The notes under the pieces were generated by a model, which did no database searches, had not been told where the DNA came from, and was given only the letters and a program-made list of their open reading frames with translations. From positions 78,056 through 142,055 of the forward strand of contig JAHEBZ010000001.1 of the NCBI GenBank assembly GCA_024641985.1: a DNA stretch of 64,000 nucleotides, read 5' to 3'. How positions within the stretch are numbered: position 1 is the stretch's first letter; each line of letters starts with the position of its first letter. The stretch is from Rhodoluna sp. Its GTDB lineage: Bacteria > Actinomycetota > Actinomycetes > Actinomycetales > Microbacteriaceae. This document shows, piece after piece, positions 17,901-25,347 of this stretch. The position numbers and the translations under genes were made by a program.

Positions 17901-19331
17901 GCACCGTTGGCTCTTGCAGCCTCAACTAATCTCGCAACCCTAAAAACAACGTTCACCTGGCAACCTCCAGCTAGCACCGGCGGCTCGCCAGTCACCGCCT
18001 ACAACCTGCAATACAGCAGCGATAACGGGGTTACCTTTAGGGCTTTGCTAACTTCGGCCACCACATCGGTCACTATTGTTTCACCAACTAAGGGCGACTC
18101 GATTCTCTATCGCGTAAGTGCAACCACTCTGGGTGGCAACGGCGAGTTCAGTGATTCTGTTGCGGTCTTACTCGAAAAAACCACCCCAAGTGCGGTTCGC
18201 CTAGTCAGCATCAAATTCGCAGCTGATTCGAGTGTTTTGTTGAGCTGGATTCAACCCGTCGACACGGGTGGCGATGCAATTACCGGTTACCGAATTGAGC
18301 GCCTGGTTGCCGGTGTCTGGCAGTCGCTTGCGACACTAGAACCAACCGCAAAAACACTTGCAATTGAACGCGGGCATCCGGGAGAGGTTCAAATATTCCG
18401 TATTTTTGCAATCAACTCCATCGGAGATTCAGCGCCCACTGCCAATGCGTCGATCAGTGTTCCTTTGGTAAGGGCAAACGCGCCAACCAACCTGGTTGCC
18501 GACACCACCACCAAAACAGGCTTCGTAACGCTCAATTGGGCGGCGCCTGCATATTTGGGTGGAGCAATCAAGCCGTCCTTCTACGTAGTCGAATATTCAG
18601 ACAACGGAACAACCTGGACTAAGGCCTCGGCAATTACCACGGTGTTCAGTCAAGTTGCCCCGGCAAAGGGAACAACTCGCACATATCGGGTTTATGCATA
18701 CACAAATGCCGGCGCCGGGTTCAACTCTGATTCGGTTGTTTTGAGCATAGCGGCAACGGCGCCCTCTGTGCCGGCTTCGATTTCTGCGTCTTTTGCTGCC
18801 GACGGCTCAATGCTAATCAAGTGGGCAAGATCCACAGATCTTGGTGGTTCTGCGCTAACCAGCTATCAAGTAGAAAAGCAACTAGCCGGCGTTTGGTCGC
18901 TGGTTGGCGAGGTTAATTCACAAACGTTGATTTTGAGTTTGGCCCGTGAGTCAGCCGGCGCGCTAGTCAATTTCAGAGTCACGGCCGTCAACAGTGTGGG
19001 TGCTTCGCTACCAAGCCGCATGGCGGCTTTGCAAACCCCGTTCGCGCAAGCCCTCGCGGTTTCAAACCTTGCCATTTCACCAAACACCTCGGGCCGTGCA
19101 ACCCTCAGCTGGGTTGCCCCAACCGAGTTGGGTGGCGGTTCAGTCTCGAGGTATGAAATCGAATATTCGACCGACAATGGCGCAACTTGGCGCCTTTATT
19201 ACACCACTTCGGCTACTACCTATTCGGTGCAGGCTCCGCGCAAGGGCTTCAGCTGGGTTTACCGAGTGAGCGCAAGAACTCAGTGCGGTGTTGGCCTAAA
19301 GGCCCAGATCAAGTTTGTAGGTGTGAACTAG
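14979..19331 (+). CDS. Secreted subtilisin-like serine protease with eleven fibronectin-III-like domains
   Basis: 1450 residues. A Sec signal peptide (about 1-40, ending APAQAFA) precedes an inhibitor-I9-like propeptide (about 44-105) and a peptidase S8 domain (about 115-395). The catalytic triad is complete: Asp152 (IADTGV), His185 (GHGTHVSG) and Ser339 (NGTSMATPH), with oxyanion Asn274 (AAGNS). From about residue 408 to the end come eleven domains of about 95 residues that look like fibronectin type III. There is no LPXTG or terminal membrane helix, so it is probably released or held non-covalently. The likely role is extracellular protein degradation with binding modules. The ATG follows CGGGGGATAG. 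Confidence 0.93.
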   Translation: MNNGFWFAMRIKIRLGLALGLALGLACAMVFALAPAQAFAAVERSVYIVQIQPGTEIEIRKVIASMGETPLDELDYVLDGFTLSLTDLEAQQLALNPAVISVAPDEAMSLFDIDTPTKSWGLDRLDQLNTTFDQSFSYPSSAGAGVRIYIADTGVQANHPDLAGRVLPGFDTFGQGLSATDCHGHGTHVSGTAAGTQFGVAKQALIVPVRVLGCTGSGSYAGLITALDWIVANHPAGTPGIVSMSLGGPKSLAVNAALEKVNAAGILTVVAAGNSNLDACTVSPASTASAITVGASTNTDARASFSNWGDCTDMFAPGAAITSDNAKDFNAPLTWNGTSMATPHVSGAAALFLAKYPSASPAEVTDALKRNGQAGVISNSLTPNGNILLNTRFLNSNDTPPVAGLPASPRVPSASSITRDSFALGWQPPTDGGSPITGYKVEFRSAATSVWSSVVTDQTSITIGQLAPTTGYQARVSAVNAIGSSQPSPTVVLTTAGDPPVAPTGLKVDASWGVGTQFTWNAVSSSGANPIKGYRLELLKGETWVEANYTTSIYGVIAGLIPLTDYTMRLSAVNNWGSSAPTEPFNFRTSTPTPARPASLNVSELTANSVKITWPVVSRTAESVPISYVLTFGLTGFSTPIKTLNLSEPTANISGLSAKAPYWVSVKSQSDIALSPATSITLITLATTPSAPYFNMGARTGNTYNLAWATALSGGEPITGYVVQRLDGAEWVEVAQPTAANLVVPMPARASSATYRVFARNAMGLSEPSKAYALNTPADKTSAPTGLVVSSQSLATANLVWLAPADDGGAPVTGYSIMKSSDNGVTWVTVASPTTSAATVSAPAKGFALLYKVAAKNSSGISNFSEPVRVETAVTVAAAPTNVAISLAPNNKVIVTWKPSVDTGGSALTGMLVQKMNGTAWLDVALVGADVRALEIDRDPMGSKMQIRVIAINAIGQSVPFALAPLSMPFNKASAPLALAASTNLATLKTTFTWQPPASTGGSPVTAYNLQYSSDNGVTFRALLTSATTSVTIVSPTKGDSILYRVSATTLGGNGEFSDSVAVLLEKTTPSAVRLVSIKFAADSSVLLSWIQPVDTGGDAITGYRIERLVAGVWQSLATLEPTAKTLAIERGHPGEVQIFRIFAINSIGDSAPTANASISVPLVRANAPTNLVADTTTKTGFVTLNWAAPAYLGGAIKPSFYVVEYSDNGTTWTKASAITTVFSQVAPAKGTTRTYRVYAYTNAGAGFNSDSVVLSIAATAPSVPASISASFAADGSMLIKWARSTDLGGSALTSYQVEKQLAGVWSLVGEVNSQTLILSLARESAGALVNFRVTAVNSVGASLPSRMAALQTPFAQALAVSNLAISPNTSGRATLSWVAPTELGGGSVSRYEIEYSTDNGATWRLYYTTSATTYSVQAPRKGFSWVYRVSARTQCGVGLKAQIKFVGVN
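15027..15057 (+). repeat. 12-bp tandem repeat inside the protease signal peptide
   Basis: TTGGCCTTGGGT is present at 15027-15038 and 15039-15050 with a partial third copy to 15057. It encodes the LALG repeats of the signal peptide core. Gain or loss of a unit would keep the frame but change the hydrophobic length by four residues. Confidence 0.8.
16200..19313 (+). repeat. Eleven fibronectin-III-like domains, the last eight as four alternating pairs
   Basis: Domains 5, 7, 9 and 11 share a DNGxTW segment (SSDNGVTW, SSDNGVTF, SDNGTTW, STDNGATW) and a later KG..YRV segment. Domains 6, 8 and 10 (and, less closely, 4) instead have a G.(A/V)W segment (NGTAW, AGVW, AGVW) and an (A/V)(I/V)N(A/S)(I/V)G motif. 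The tail is thus four B-A pairs of about 190 residues each, preceded by three more divergent domains, which points to growth by duplication of a two-domain unit. Confidence 0.75.
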
Positions 19332-19697
19332 TTAGGCAGCAACGCCAACAAGAACTGCAACCGAAACCGCAATAACCTCAAGAAGACCAATTGCCGGAAC
19401 AACCCACTTAGGGGTTTGTTCTTTCTTTTGGTATGTATAGGCCAACAAGAACACTCCGGTCAAGGCAAGGCCCTTGATAGCCAGAGTGGTTCCGTTCAGG
19501 TGTTCGTCGGGCTCTGCCATCGGCAAAATTCCGGCCATAACCAAGCCGGTGATCAATGCAAGCCAAGAACCGTGGATAATTCCGGCGTTGACCTTTGCGC
19601 CAACCTTAAAGTTCTTGGCTTCGGCAATTACGCCACCTAGAACGGTAGCGAAGGCAAGCAGGTGCAGAACAAGAAAAATGTCGAGAACTAGTTTCAT
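19332..19697 (-). CDS. Small four-helix membrane protein
   Basis: 121 residues with four hydrophobic helices (about 3-23, 42-62, 67-85 and 97-118) and few charged residues between them. Function unknown; similar small membrane proteins are common in actinobacteria. It sits immediately downstream of ribH, its ATG overlapping the ribH stop by 4 nt, so it may ride on the riboflavin operon. A TAGACT hexamer 6 nt before the ATG suggests an additional promoter. Its stop abuts the stop of the convergent protease gene with no base between. Confidence 0.8.
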   Translation of the reverse strand: MKLVLDIFLVLHLLAFATVLGGVIAEAKNFKVGAKVNAGIIHGSWLALITGLVMAGILPMAEPDEHLNGTTLAIKGLALTGVFLLAYTYQKKEQTPKWVVPAIGLLEVIAVSVAVLVGVAA

Positions 19698-20155
19698 GCC
19701 CTCAGTCTAGCCATCAGCACCGCGGCTTCAACTGCTTCGGCACCCTTGTCTTCTTTTGAACCGGGCAGGCCGGCGCGGTCTAGAGCCTGCTGTTCGGTGT
19801 TAACCGTCAGCAGCCCAAAGCCCACCGCAACTCCGCTGTCTAGCTGAACACGGTTTAGCCCATCGGTTGCGGCTGAGCACACGTAGTCGAAGTGCGGGGT
19901 GTCTCCCTGAATTACAACGCCCAGAGCAACAACAGCATCTGCACCAGCATCGATTGCATATTGCGCACCCAGGGCAAGCTCAAAAGCTCCGGGAACGCGC
20001 CAGATTTCATACTCGGTATTGCCGGCCGCCTTTAGCGCTCGCTCTGCTCCGGCTAAAAGGCCGTCAGTAATTTGGGTGTGCCAGCTGGTTACAACAATTG
20101 CAATCTGCAAACCGCTTGCATCGATTTGTAGTTTGGGTGCTCCGGCGCCGCTCAT
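19694..20155 (-). CDS. ribH: 6,7-dimethyl-8-ribityllumazine synthase
   Basis: Condenses 5-amino-6-ribitylaminouracil with 3,4-dihydroxybutanone 4-phosphate, the penultimate step of riboflavin synthesis. The 153 residues carry the family segments VVTSWHTQITDGLL, WRVPGAFELALGAQ, GVVIQGDTPHFDYV and FGLLTVNTEQQALDRAG. It is the last riboflavin gene of the operon, overlapping the ribBA stop by 1 nt (TAATG). Confidence 0.97.
   Translation of the reverse strand: MSGAGAPKLQIDASGLQIAIVVTSWHTQITDGLLAGAERALKAAGNTEYEIWRVPGAFELALGAQYAIDAGADAVVALGVVIQGDTPHFDYVCSAATDGLNRVQLDSGVAVGFGLLTVNTEQQALDRAGLPGSKEDKGAEAVEAAVLMARLRA
19704..19709 (-). promoter_or_regulatory. -10 hexamer of the four-helix membrane protein gene (leaderless)
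   Basis: TAGACT on the minus strand, inside the 3' end of ribH, ends 6 nt before the ATG at 19697. Confidence 0.4.
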
Positions 20156-21399
20156 TAGTTACCTTCCTTGGTTGCCTCTGGAATGAGGTGACCCATTTTT
20201 GCTCGCTTGGTTTCTAGGTAGCCTTCGTTTTGAGTCGACTTGCCTACGATTACGGGAACGAAAGAGTTCACCTTAATGCCGGCCTCGTTTAAGAAGGCAG
20301 ATTTGGCTGGGTTATTTGTCATTAGGCGAACGCTGGTAACCCCAAGGTCACGCAAAATGGCCACTGCCGCGCCATACTCGCGATCTTCGGCTGGCAAGCC
20401 CAGAGCCAAATTAGCTTCAACGGTGTCAAGGCCTTGCTCTTGCAGCGCATAGGCCCTTAGTTTGTTCAACAAACCAATGCCTCGGCCCTCTTGGCCGCGC
20501 AAATAAATAACAATGCCACCGGCTGGGTCGGCCGCAATTTGGTCAAGCGCAAAATCAAGTTGTGGGCCGCACTCGCATTTGAGCGAACCAAAGGCTTCGC
20601 CGGTGATGCACTCTGAATGCATGCGCAGCAAAACATCATCGCCGGTTGGGTTGCCAGCAATTATGGCAACGTGGTCTGCTGTGGTCTTGGTGTCAAAATA
20701 GCCACGCACCCTAAAATCGCCGTGAGTGGTTGGCAACTTTGCCTCGGCTTCAAAGCGAATTCTTGAAGCGGGGGTGTCGCGCACCAATGTGTCTTGAGCC
20801 TTGCGGTGCTCGATCAATTGCGCGATGGTGATCACGGGCAATCCATCTCGCTGGCCAATTTCTTGCAGTTCTGGCATGCGCATCATCGAGCCGTCTTCGG
20901 CAACCAGCTCACCAATCACGCCAACCGGGGTCAGGCCGGCCAGTTTCAAAAGGTCAACCGTTGCTTCGGTGTGGCCGGCTCGCTCTAAAACGCCACCCGG
21001 ATGCGCGCGCAACGGAATCATGTGGCCAGGGCGAATCAGCGAATCTGGCACAGAAGCCGGGTCTGCCAAAACGCGGGCCGTATTGGCGCGATCGGCCGCG
21101 CTAACGCCGGTGCTGAATCGGTTGGTTGCGTCGACGGTAATTGTGTAGTTGGTTGAGTGCGGGTCTTTGTTTTTGAGCCACATAACCGGCAGTTCAAGTT
21201 GGTCGGCACGCGACTCTTCCATCGGAACGCAAAGAAACCCGGTGGTGTTTCGCACAATCCAGGCTATCCACTCTGGGCTAGCAAATTCGGCTGCCAGAAT
21301 GGCGTCGCCCTCGTTTTCGCGGTCTTCGTCGTCGGCAACCAAAACAGGTTTTCCGGCTCGAAGAGCGTCTAGAGCTTCTTCGATTGTCGATAGCGGCAT
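20155..21399 (-). CDS. ribBA: 3,4-dihydroxy-2-butanone 4-phosphate synthase / GTP cyclohydrolase II
   Basis: Bifunctional enzyme supplying both precursors of riboflavin. The N-terminal RibB domain (about 1-200) has the acidic DDEDRENEGD loop and the HPGGVLERAGHTEATVDL segment. The C-terminal RibA domain (about 215-414) has the zinc cysteines in CITGEAFGSLKCECGPQLD and the RGQEGRGIGL GTP-binding segment. The 414 residues match other actinobacterial fusions. It is third in the rib operon, overlapping ribE by 1 nt. Confidence 0.97.
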   Translation of the reverse strand: MPLSTIEEALDALRAGKPVLVADDEDRENEGDAILAAEFASPEWIAWIVRNTTGFLCVPMEESRADQLELPVMWLKNKDPHSTNYTITVDATNRFSTGVSAADRANTARVLADPASVPDSLIRPGHMIPLRAHPGGVLERAGHTEATVDLLKLAGLTPVGVIGELVAEDGSMMRMPELQEIGQRDGLPVITIAQLIEHRKAQDTLVRDTPASRIRFEAEAKLPTTHGDFRVRGYFDTKTTADHVAIIAGNPTGDDVLLRMHSECITGEAFGSLKCECGPQLDFALDQIAADPAGGIVIYLRGQEGRGIGLLNKLRAYALQEQGLDTVEANLALGLPAEDREYGAAVAILRDLGVTSVRLMTNNPAKSAFLNEAGIKVNSFVPVIVGKSTQNEGYLETKRAKMGHLIPEATKEGN

Positions 21400-21995
21400 T
21401 AGATTCCTCTCGCTTCGAGCAAACGCTCGATGTGCTTGGCCATTACGTCGGCCTCAACGTTGACTTTGTCTCCCGGGTGCTTGGCGCCGAGAGTGGTTAG
21501 CCTCAAAGTTTCTGGGATCAGGCTGAGGCCAACGAAATTGTCGCCAACCTCGTTCACCGTTAGCGACACACCATCGATGGTGATCGAACCTTTCAAGACC
21601 ACATATTTCATGAGCTCCGAAGGCACCTGCACCCGAACCCATTCCCAGTTTTCTGATGGCTCACGGCTAATAATTTGGCCAACGCCGTCCACGTGCCCCT
21701 GAACCACGTGCCCGCCGAAACGGGTAGCGGCGGTCATGGCTCGCTCAAGGTTTACCGGGTCGCCAACCTTGATGCCATCAAGCGAGGTTCGCCTAAGGGT
21801 TTCCAGCATCACATCTGCTGTGAACGAGGTCTCGTCATTCTCAACCGCAGTGAGGCAGGTTCCGCTGACCGCAATCGAGTCGCCACGGTGAATGTCCGAA
21901 ACCACAAGTGGGCCTTCAATGGTGATTCGCAGAGCATCTTCTTGAGCCTCAATGGCCTTCACGCGGCCAAGTTCTTCAACAATTCCGGTAAACAT
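21399..21995 (-). CDS. ribE: Riboflavin synthase, alpha chain
   Basis: Dismutates two lumazines to riboflavin. The N terminus MFTGIVEELGRV is the family signature, and the 198 residues contain two lumazine-binding repeats (about 1-95 and 96-190), with FGGHVVQGHVDGVG and SLTVNEVGDNFVGLSLIP. It is second in the rib operon; start and stop overlap neighbours by 1 nt each. Confidence 0.97.
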   Translation of the reverse strand: MFTGIVEELGRVKAIEAQEDALRITIEGPLVVSDIHRGDSIAVSGTCLTAVENDETSFTADVMLETLRRTSLDGIKVGDPVNLERAMTAATRFGGHVVQGHVDGVGQIISREPSENWEWVRVQVPSELMKYVVLKGSITIDGVSLTVNEVGDNFVGLSLIPETLRLTTLGAKHPGDKVNVEADVMAKHIERLLEARGI

Positions 21996-23038
21996 TAGCC
22001 CTCCTTCTTGCTGGTCAATTTAGGTGCAGATCGGATGTAAATATCGGCGCCAATTTGCCTGATTTCTTTGAACTCCAGGTGTTTGGCATCGTCCATGTTG
22101 CCCACATCGATGCTTCGAATCGAGGTGCGCTCGCCGCCAAGCAACATGGGGGCGATGTAGTTGATGTATTCGTCGACCAGGTTCAACTTGATGAAGTTGC
22201 TGGCAACGGTGGGGCCGCCCTCAACGAGAAGGTGTCTAACACCGCGCTCAAACAGCTCGGCCAAAGCGCCGTGAATCGAGTGGGTGCGCAGCTGCAGGGT
22301 TTCGGCATCGCCGTTATTCACCCTGGCTGTCGGCAAAATTTCGCTCTGGCCCAAAACAACGCGAAGCGGCTGGTGTTCATAAAGGCTGCCGTCGGTTCTG
22401 CGAGCGGTTAACTCTGGGTCGTCAATGGCAACGGTGTTTGTGCCAACCAAAATTGCATCAACCTTCGAGCGCAACAGGTGTGCATCCGCTCGTGATTCTG
22501 CGCCGCTGATCCATTTGCTTGAACCGTCGTTGGCGGCACTTCGGCCATCGAGGCTCGAGGCCCATTTGAGGGTCACGAAAGGGCGGCCAAGTTTTGCCGA
22601 AATTAGCCAAACACGATTTTGCTCGGTGGCCTGTTGCTCCAAAACTCCGGCTACTGTCTCAAGGCCGGCATGTTGCAAAGTTTTAGCGCCACCGCCGGCA
22701 AGTTGCCCCGGGTCGGCAACGGCATAAACAACTTTGGCAATTTTGGCATCGATGAGCGCCTGGGCGCATGGCCCAACTCGGCCGGTGTGGTTGCAGGGCT
22801 CTAGGGTAACTACCGCGGTTAGGCCTGCAGGGTCGATGCCCTTTGCGGCAAGGTTAGCCAATGCGTCTACCTCTGCGTGGGCTGTTCCGGCGCCGCGGTG
22901 CCAGCCTTCGGCCAAAATTTGGCCGTGCTGGTTCAAAATTACTGCGCCAACCTGAGGGTTCACGCCCCAACTTGGGCCAAGCAGGGCAAGCTCAAGCGCG
23001 CGAGTCATCGCCGCTTCGTAGCCTGTGGTTTCTAACAT
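21995..23038 (-). CDS. ribD: Riboflavin deaminase/reductase
   Basis: Bifunctional diaminohydroxyphosphoribosylaminopyrimidine deaminase and 5-amino-6-(5-phosphoribosylamino)uracil reductase. The deaminase domain (about 1-145) has the zinc site HAEVDAL and PCNHTGRVGPC. The reductase domain (about 150-347) includes KWASSLDGRSA and LLVEGGPTVAS. It is the first gene of the operon, so translation of its start is the likely control point of the FMN riboswitch upstream. The ATG directly follows GGGTAG. Confidence 0.96.
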   Translation of the reverse strand: MLETTGYEAAMTRALELALLGPSWGVNPQVGAVILNQHGQILAEGWHRGAGTAHAEVDALANLAAKGIDPAGLTAVVTLEPCNHTGRVGPCAQALIDAKIAKVVYAVADPGQLAGGGAKTLQHAGLETVAGVLEQQATEQNRVWLISAKLGRPFVTLKWASSLDGRSAANDGSSKWISGAESRADAHLLRSKVDAILVGTNTVAIDDPELTARRTDGSLYEHQPLRVVLGQSEILPTARVNNGDAETLQLRTHSIHGALAELFERGVRHLLVEGGPTVASNFIKLNLVDEYINYIAPMLLGGERTSIRSIDVGNMDDAKHLEFKEIRQIGADIYIRSAPKLTSKKEG

Positions 23039-23076
23039 CTACCCTGTGCCTTCGTTGAAAACGCGCATCGGGGTAG
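23039..23076 (-). promoter_or_regulatory. Putative ribosome-site-sequestering hairpin before ribD
   Basis: On the transcript, CTACCC (from 23071-23076) can pair with GGGTAG (from 23039-23044), which carries the only Shine-Dalgarno-like bases and touches the ATG. An inner CGTT/AACG stem (23053-23063) would extend it. This is a plausible expression platform for translational control by the FMN riboswitch. Pairing is seen in the sequence; function is inferred. Confidence 0.45.
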
Positions 23077-23120
23077 AAAAGCTAGGGTCACCTGTGCTCA
23101 AAGAGCGCATGGCGAACCCA

Positions 23121-23271
23121 GGTTCTTCTCCCATCCGGACTTTAACCGTCGGTACTGGAATTTCACCAGTTCAACCGCCGCCTCGTTTAGAGCCTTCAAG
23201 ATCTGAAAGCATCGATGCGTCGGGTCGCGGACTTTACCGCCGGCTCAGATTTTCACTGACCCCGAAGAACA
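23121..23271 (-). ncRNA. FMN riboswitch (RFN element)
   Basis: The minus strand carries the conserved RFN elements in order: CTTCGGGGTCAGTGAAAATC, the GGCGGTAAAGTCCGCGACCC arm, GGTGAAATTCCAGTACCGAC, and GTTAAAGTCCGGATGGGAGA near the 3' end. The closing P1 stem is GTTCTT (23265-23270) with AAGAAC (23122-23127). It lies upstream of ribD in the correct orientation, so the rib operon is repressed when FMN is plentiful. No poly-U terminator follows, which favours control at translation. Confidence 0.95.
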
Positions 23272-23280
23272 TTGTGCTGC

Positions 23281-23310
23281 GGCGAATCTGCTTCGCCTTT
23301 ATTTATTATC
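23281..23310 (-). promoter_or_regulatory. Putative rib operon -10 and 5' leader hairpin
   Basis: On the minus strand GATAAT (23305-23310) is a good -10 box. Just downstream, GGCGAAGCAGATTCGCC (23281-23297) forms a 6-bp stem with a 5-nt loop at the presumed 5' end of the transcript, ahead of the riboswitch. It could protect the mRNA end. Confidence 0.45.
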
Positions 23311-23318
23311 CCACTCAA

Positions 23319-23334
23319 TCTGGTGCGCACCAGA
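23319..23334. promoter_or_regulatory. Perfect 16-bp palindrome in the ribD/transketolase divergent region
   Basis: TCTGGTGCGCACCAGA is a perfect palindrome just upstream of the rib -10, covering its spacer and -35 area. TGCGCACC recurs at 23343-23350, 20 bp further from ribD. It may be a protein-binding operator for the rib operon, the divergent sugar operon, or both. The remaining bases to 23446 show no gene. Confidence 0.4.
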
Positions 23335-23446
23335 AGTATTCCTGCGCACCCTACGTTTTTCGGTACGCCAGATGTATCCCTAGGCTGAGGCGACTATTTA
23401 TGCAGAGTTGCGACTAAATAAAAGCCTGAGTAACTTCAAGTTAGAT

Positions 23447-23473
23447 AAGAATTCTTGACTGAATAGGTATTCA
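23447..23473 (+). promoter_or_regulatory. Adjacent inverted repeats at the transketolase operon start
   Basis: AAGAATTCTT (23447-23456, perfect palindrome) is followed by TGAATAGGTATTCA (23460-23473, 6-bp arms, 2-bp centre), which ends at the base before the ATG and contains the only weak ribosome site. They could be operator half-sites for the SorC regulator at the end of the operon. Confidence 0.4.
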
Positions 23474-24364
23474 ATGAGCCAAGCTAAGTTAGCGGCAAAC
23501 CCAGCCGCAATTGCCACGTGGCAGGCATTTCGCGACCAGTTCGCCAAAGCAAACCTTCAAGAGCGCGCAGCAATGCTCAAAAATCGGGCAGATCTTTCGC
23601 GCCGTGGCATCATCACCACAATCGAATCTGCCGGCCAGGGGCACATCGGTGGCGACCTAAGCGTTATCGATGTAATGACAACGCTGTTTTATGGTGTGCT
23701 CAACATAAACCCGGCCAACCCAACCGATAACAACCGCGACCGGTTCATTTTGAGCAAGGGGCACTGCTCGGCGGCGCTGTATGTGACTTTAGCTAGTGCA
23801 GGCTTTTTTAGCGAATCCGAACTGCCAACGTTTATGCAGCCATACAGTGCTCTAAACGGCCACCCAAATCGCAACAAGGTGCCAGGCGTAGAAACCAACA
23901 CCGGGCCACTTGGCCACGGGTTGCCAGTTGCCGTAGGAACAGCAATTGCGGCCCGATTGCAAGGTCGCGCAGACCGCACGTTCGTGATCATGGGCGATGG
24001 CGAAATGCAAGAGGGCTCTAACTGGGAGGCCCTCATGAGTGCAAGCCACTTTGGGCTCTCAAACCTGACAGCAATTGTTGACCGCAATCGTCTGCAGCAG
24101 GGTGCTCGCACCGAAGACACCAATGGTCTCGACCCGCTCGATGAAAAACTCGAGTCGTTCGGTTTAGAAGTACGCATGATTGACGGCCATGATTTTGAGG
24201 CCCTATTGAAGGCGCTCGAGCCATCTACCACCGGCAAGCCAGTTGCCATCATTGCCAACACCCTCAAGGGCAAGGGCATTTCATTTATCGAAGACCGCGT
24301 CGAGTGGCACCACAAAGTGCCAAGCACCGATCAGGTTCGTCTAGCACTCGAGGAGCTTTCATGA
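23474..24364 (+). CDS. Transketolase, N-terminal (thiamine-binding) subunit; candidate apulose-4-phosphate transketolase subunit A
   Basis: 296 residues forming the thiamine-diphosphate-binding half of a split transketolase. The motif GDGEMQEGSNWEALMSASHF with a following Asn is the ThDP site; GHIGGDLSVIDVMTTLFYG and LSKGHCSAALY are typical of this half. The C-terminal half is encoded by the next gene, which overlaps by 4 nt. Split transketolases are common, but linkage to an FGGY kinase and a TIM-barrel sugar isomerase matches the AptA/AptB enzyme of D-apiose catabolism, which turns apulose-4-phosphate plus glyceraldehyde-3-phosphate into dihydroxyacetone phosphate and xylulose-5-phosphate. 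The specific substrate is inferred from context. Confidence 0.9.
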   Translation: MSQAKLAANPAAIATWQAFRDQFAKANLQERAAMLKNRADLSRRGIITTIESAGQGHIGGDLSVIDVMTTLFYGVLNINPANPTDNNRDRFILSKGHCSAALYVTLASAGFFSESELPTFMQPYSALNGHPNRNKVPGVETNTGPLGHGLPVAVGTAIAARLQGRADRTFVIMGDGEMQEGSNWEALMSASHFGLSNLTAIVDRNRLQQGARTEDTNGLDPLDEKLESFGLEVRMIDGHDFEALLKALEPSTTGKPVAIIANTLKGKGISFIEDRVEWHHKVPSTDQVRLALEELS

Positions 24365-25347
24365 GCGCGCCAACCCCAAACAGTTACAACATCGCAGGCG
24401 AAGACCTGCCGGTTTTTGACAACCGCGTTGCCTTTGCCGAAAAACTAATCGAGCTAGCTCGAAAAGATTCGCGCATCGTGGCAGTGGTCAACGACTCAGT
24501 TGGTTCAAGCAACCTGGGTGCGTTCCGCGAAGAGTTTCCCGACCGCCTAATCAACGTTGGCATCGCCGAACAGAACATGGTGGGCGTGGGCGCTGGTTTG
24601 GCAAACGCTGGCATGATTCCATTCGTGTGTGCCGCCGGCCCGTTTCTTTCTGGTCGCGCCACCGAGCAGGTCAAGGCCGATGTGGCTTACAGCCAACTTC
24701 CAGTTATTCTGTGCGCAATGAGCCCAGGCATGGCCTATGGCGAGCTTGGCCCAACCCACCACTCTGTCGAAGATTTGTCTTGGATGCGTGCGCTGCCGGG
24801 GCTTGACATCATCGTGCCGGCAGATGAGCAGCAAATTCGCGATGCGGTTGAGGCCGCGGTTGCGAATCCGCGCCCAATGTATATTCGCGTTGGTCGCCAC
24901 AAGGTGCCAAACACCACGCCTGCCGGTGCAAAATTCGAGCGCGGCAAGTTTGTCACTGTGCGCGAGGGCTCAGATGTTTCAATCATCGCAACGGGCTCAA
25001 TGGTTTCTAGGGCTCTATCGGCAGCGGCAACCCTGGCAGAGCAGGGCGTGAGTGCACGCGTGCTTAACGCCACCTTCATTGCCCCGCTCGATCAGCAGGC
25101 AATCATCGATGCCTCAACCGGCACCCGAGCAATCGTGACCGTTGAAGAGGCAAATGTTTCTGGCGGTTTGGGCGCCGCAGTTGCCAGTTTGGTAGCCACT
25201 TCGCCCGAGGCAGGCCGGGTTCCGATGGCAATCATTGGCACCAACGATTGGTCGCCAACGCTCAGCACCGATGGCTTGTATGAGCACTTTGGCTTAACCG
25301 CGGCTAACATCGTTGCAAAGGCAAAAGAGGTTCTATCACGTGCTTAA
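24361..25347 (+). CDS. Transketolase, C-terminal subunit; candidate apulose-4-phosphate transketolase subunit B
   Basis: 328 residues from the ATG at 24361 (ATGA overlap with the previous stop). It contains the pyrimidine-binding and C-terminal regions of transketolase: GIAEQNMVGVGAGLANAGM with the Glu that activates ThDP, and EDLSWMRALPGLDIIVPAD. It must pair with the N-terminal subunit encoded just before. Context suggests a role in apiose breakdown; the alternative is a general pentose-phosphate transketolase. Confidence 0.9.
   Translation: MSAPTPNSYNIAGEDLPVFDNRVAFAEKLIELARKDSRIVAVVNDSVGSSNLGAFREEFPDRLINVGIAEQNMVGVGAGLANAGMIPFVCAAGPFLSGRATEQVKADVAYSQLPVILCAMSPGMAYGELGPTHHSVEDLSWMRALPGLDIIVPADEQQIRDAVEAAVANPRPMYIRVGRHKVPNTTPAGAKFERGKFVTVREGSDVSIIATGSMVSRALSAAATLAEQGVSARVLNATFIAPLDQQAIIDASTGTRAIVTVEEANVSGGLGAAVASLVATSPEAGRVPMAIIGTNDWSPTLSTDGLYEHFGLTAANIVAKAKEVLSRA

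Noticed and set aside
23025-23417. 130-codon plus-strand frame over the FMN riboswitch
   Set aside because: It is antisense to a highly conserved RFN element whose sequence is explained by RNA structure; the protein has no sensible composition.
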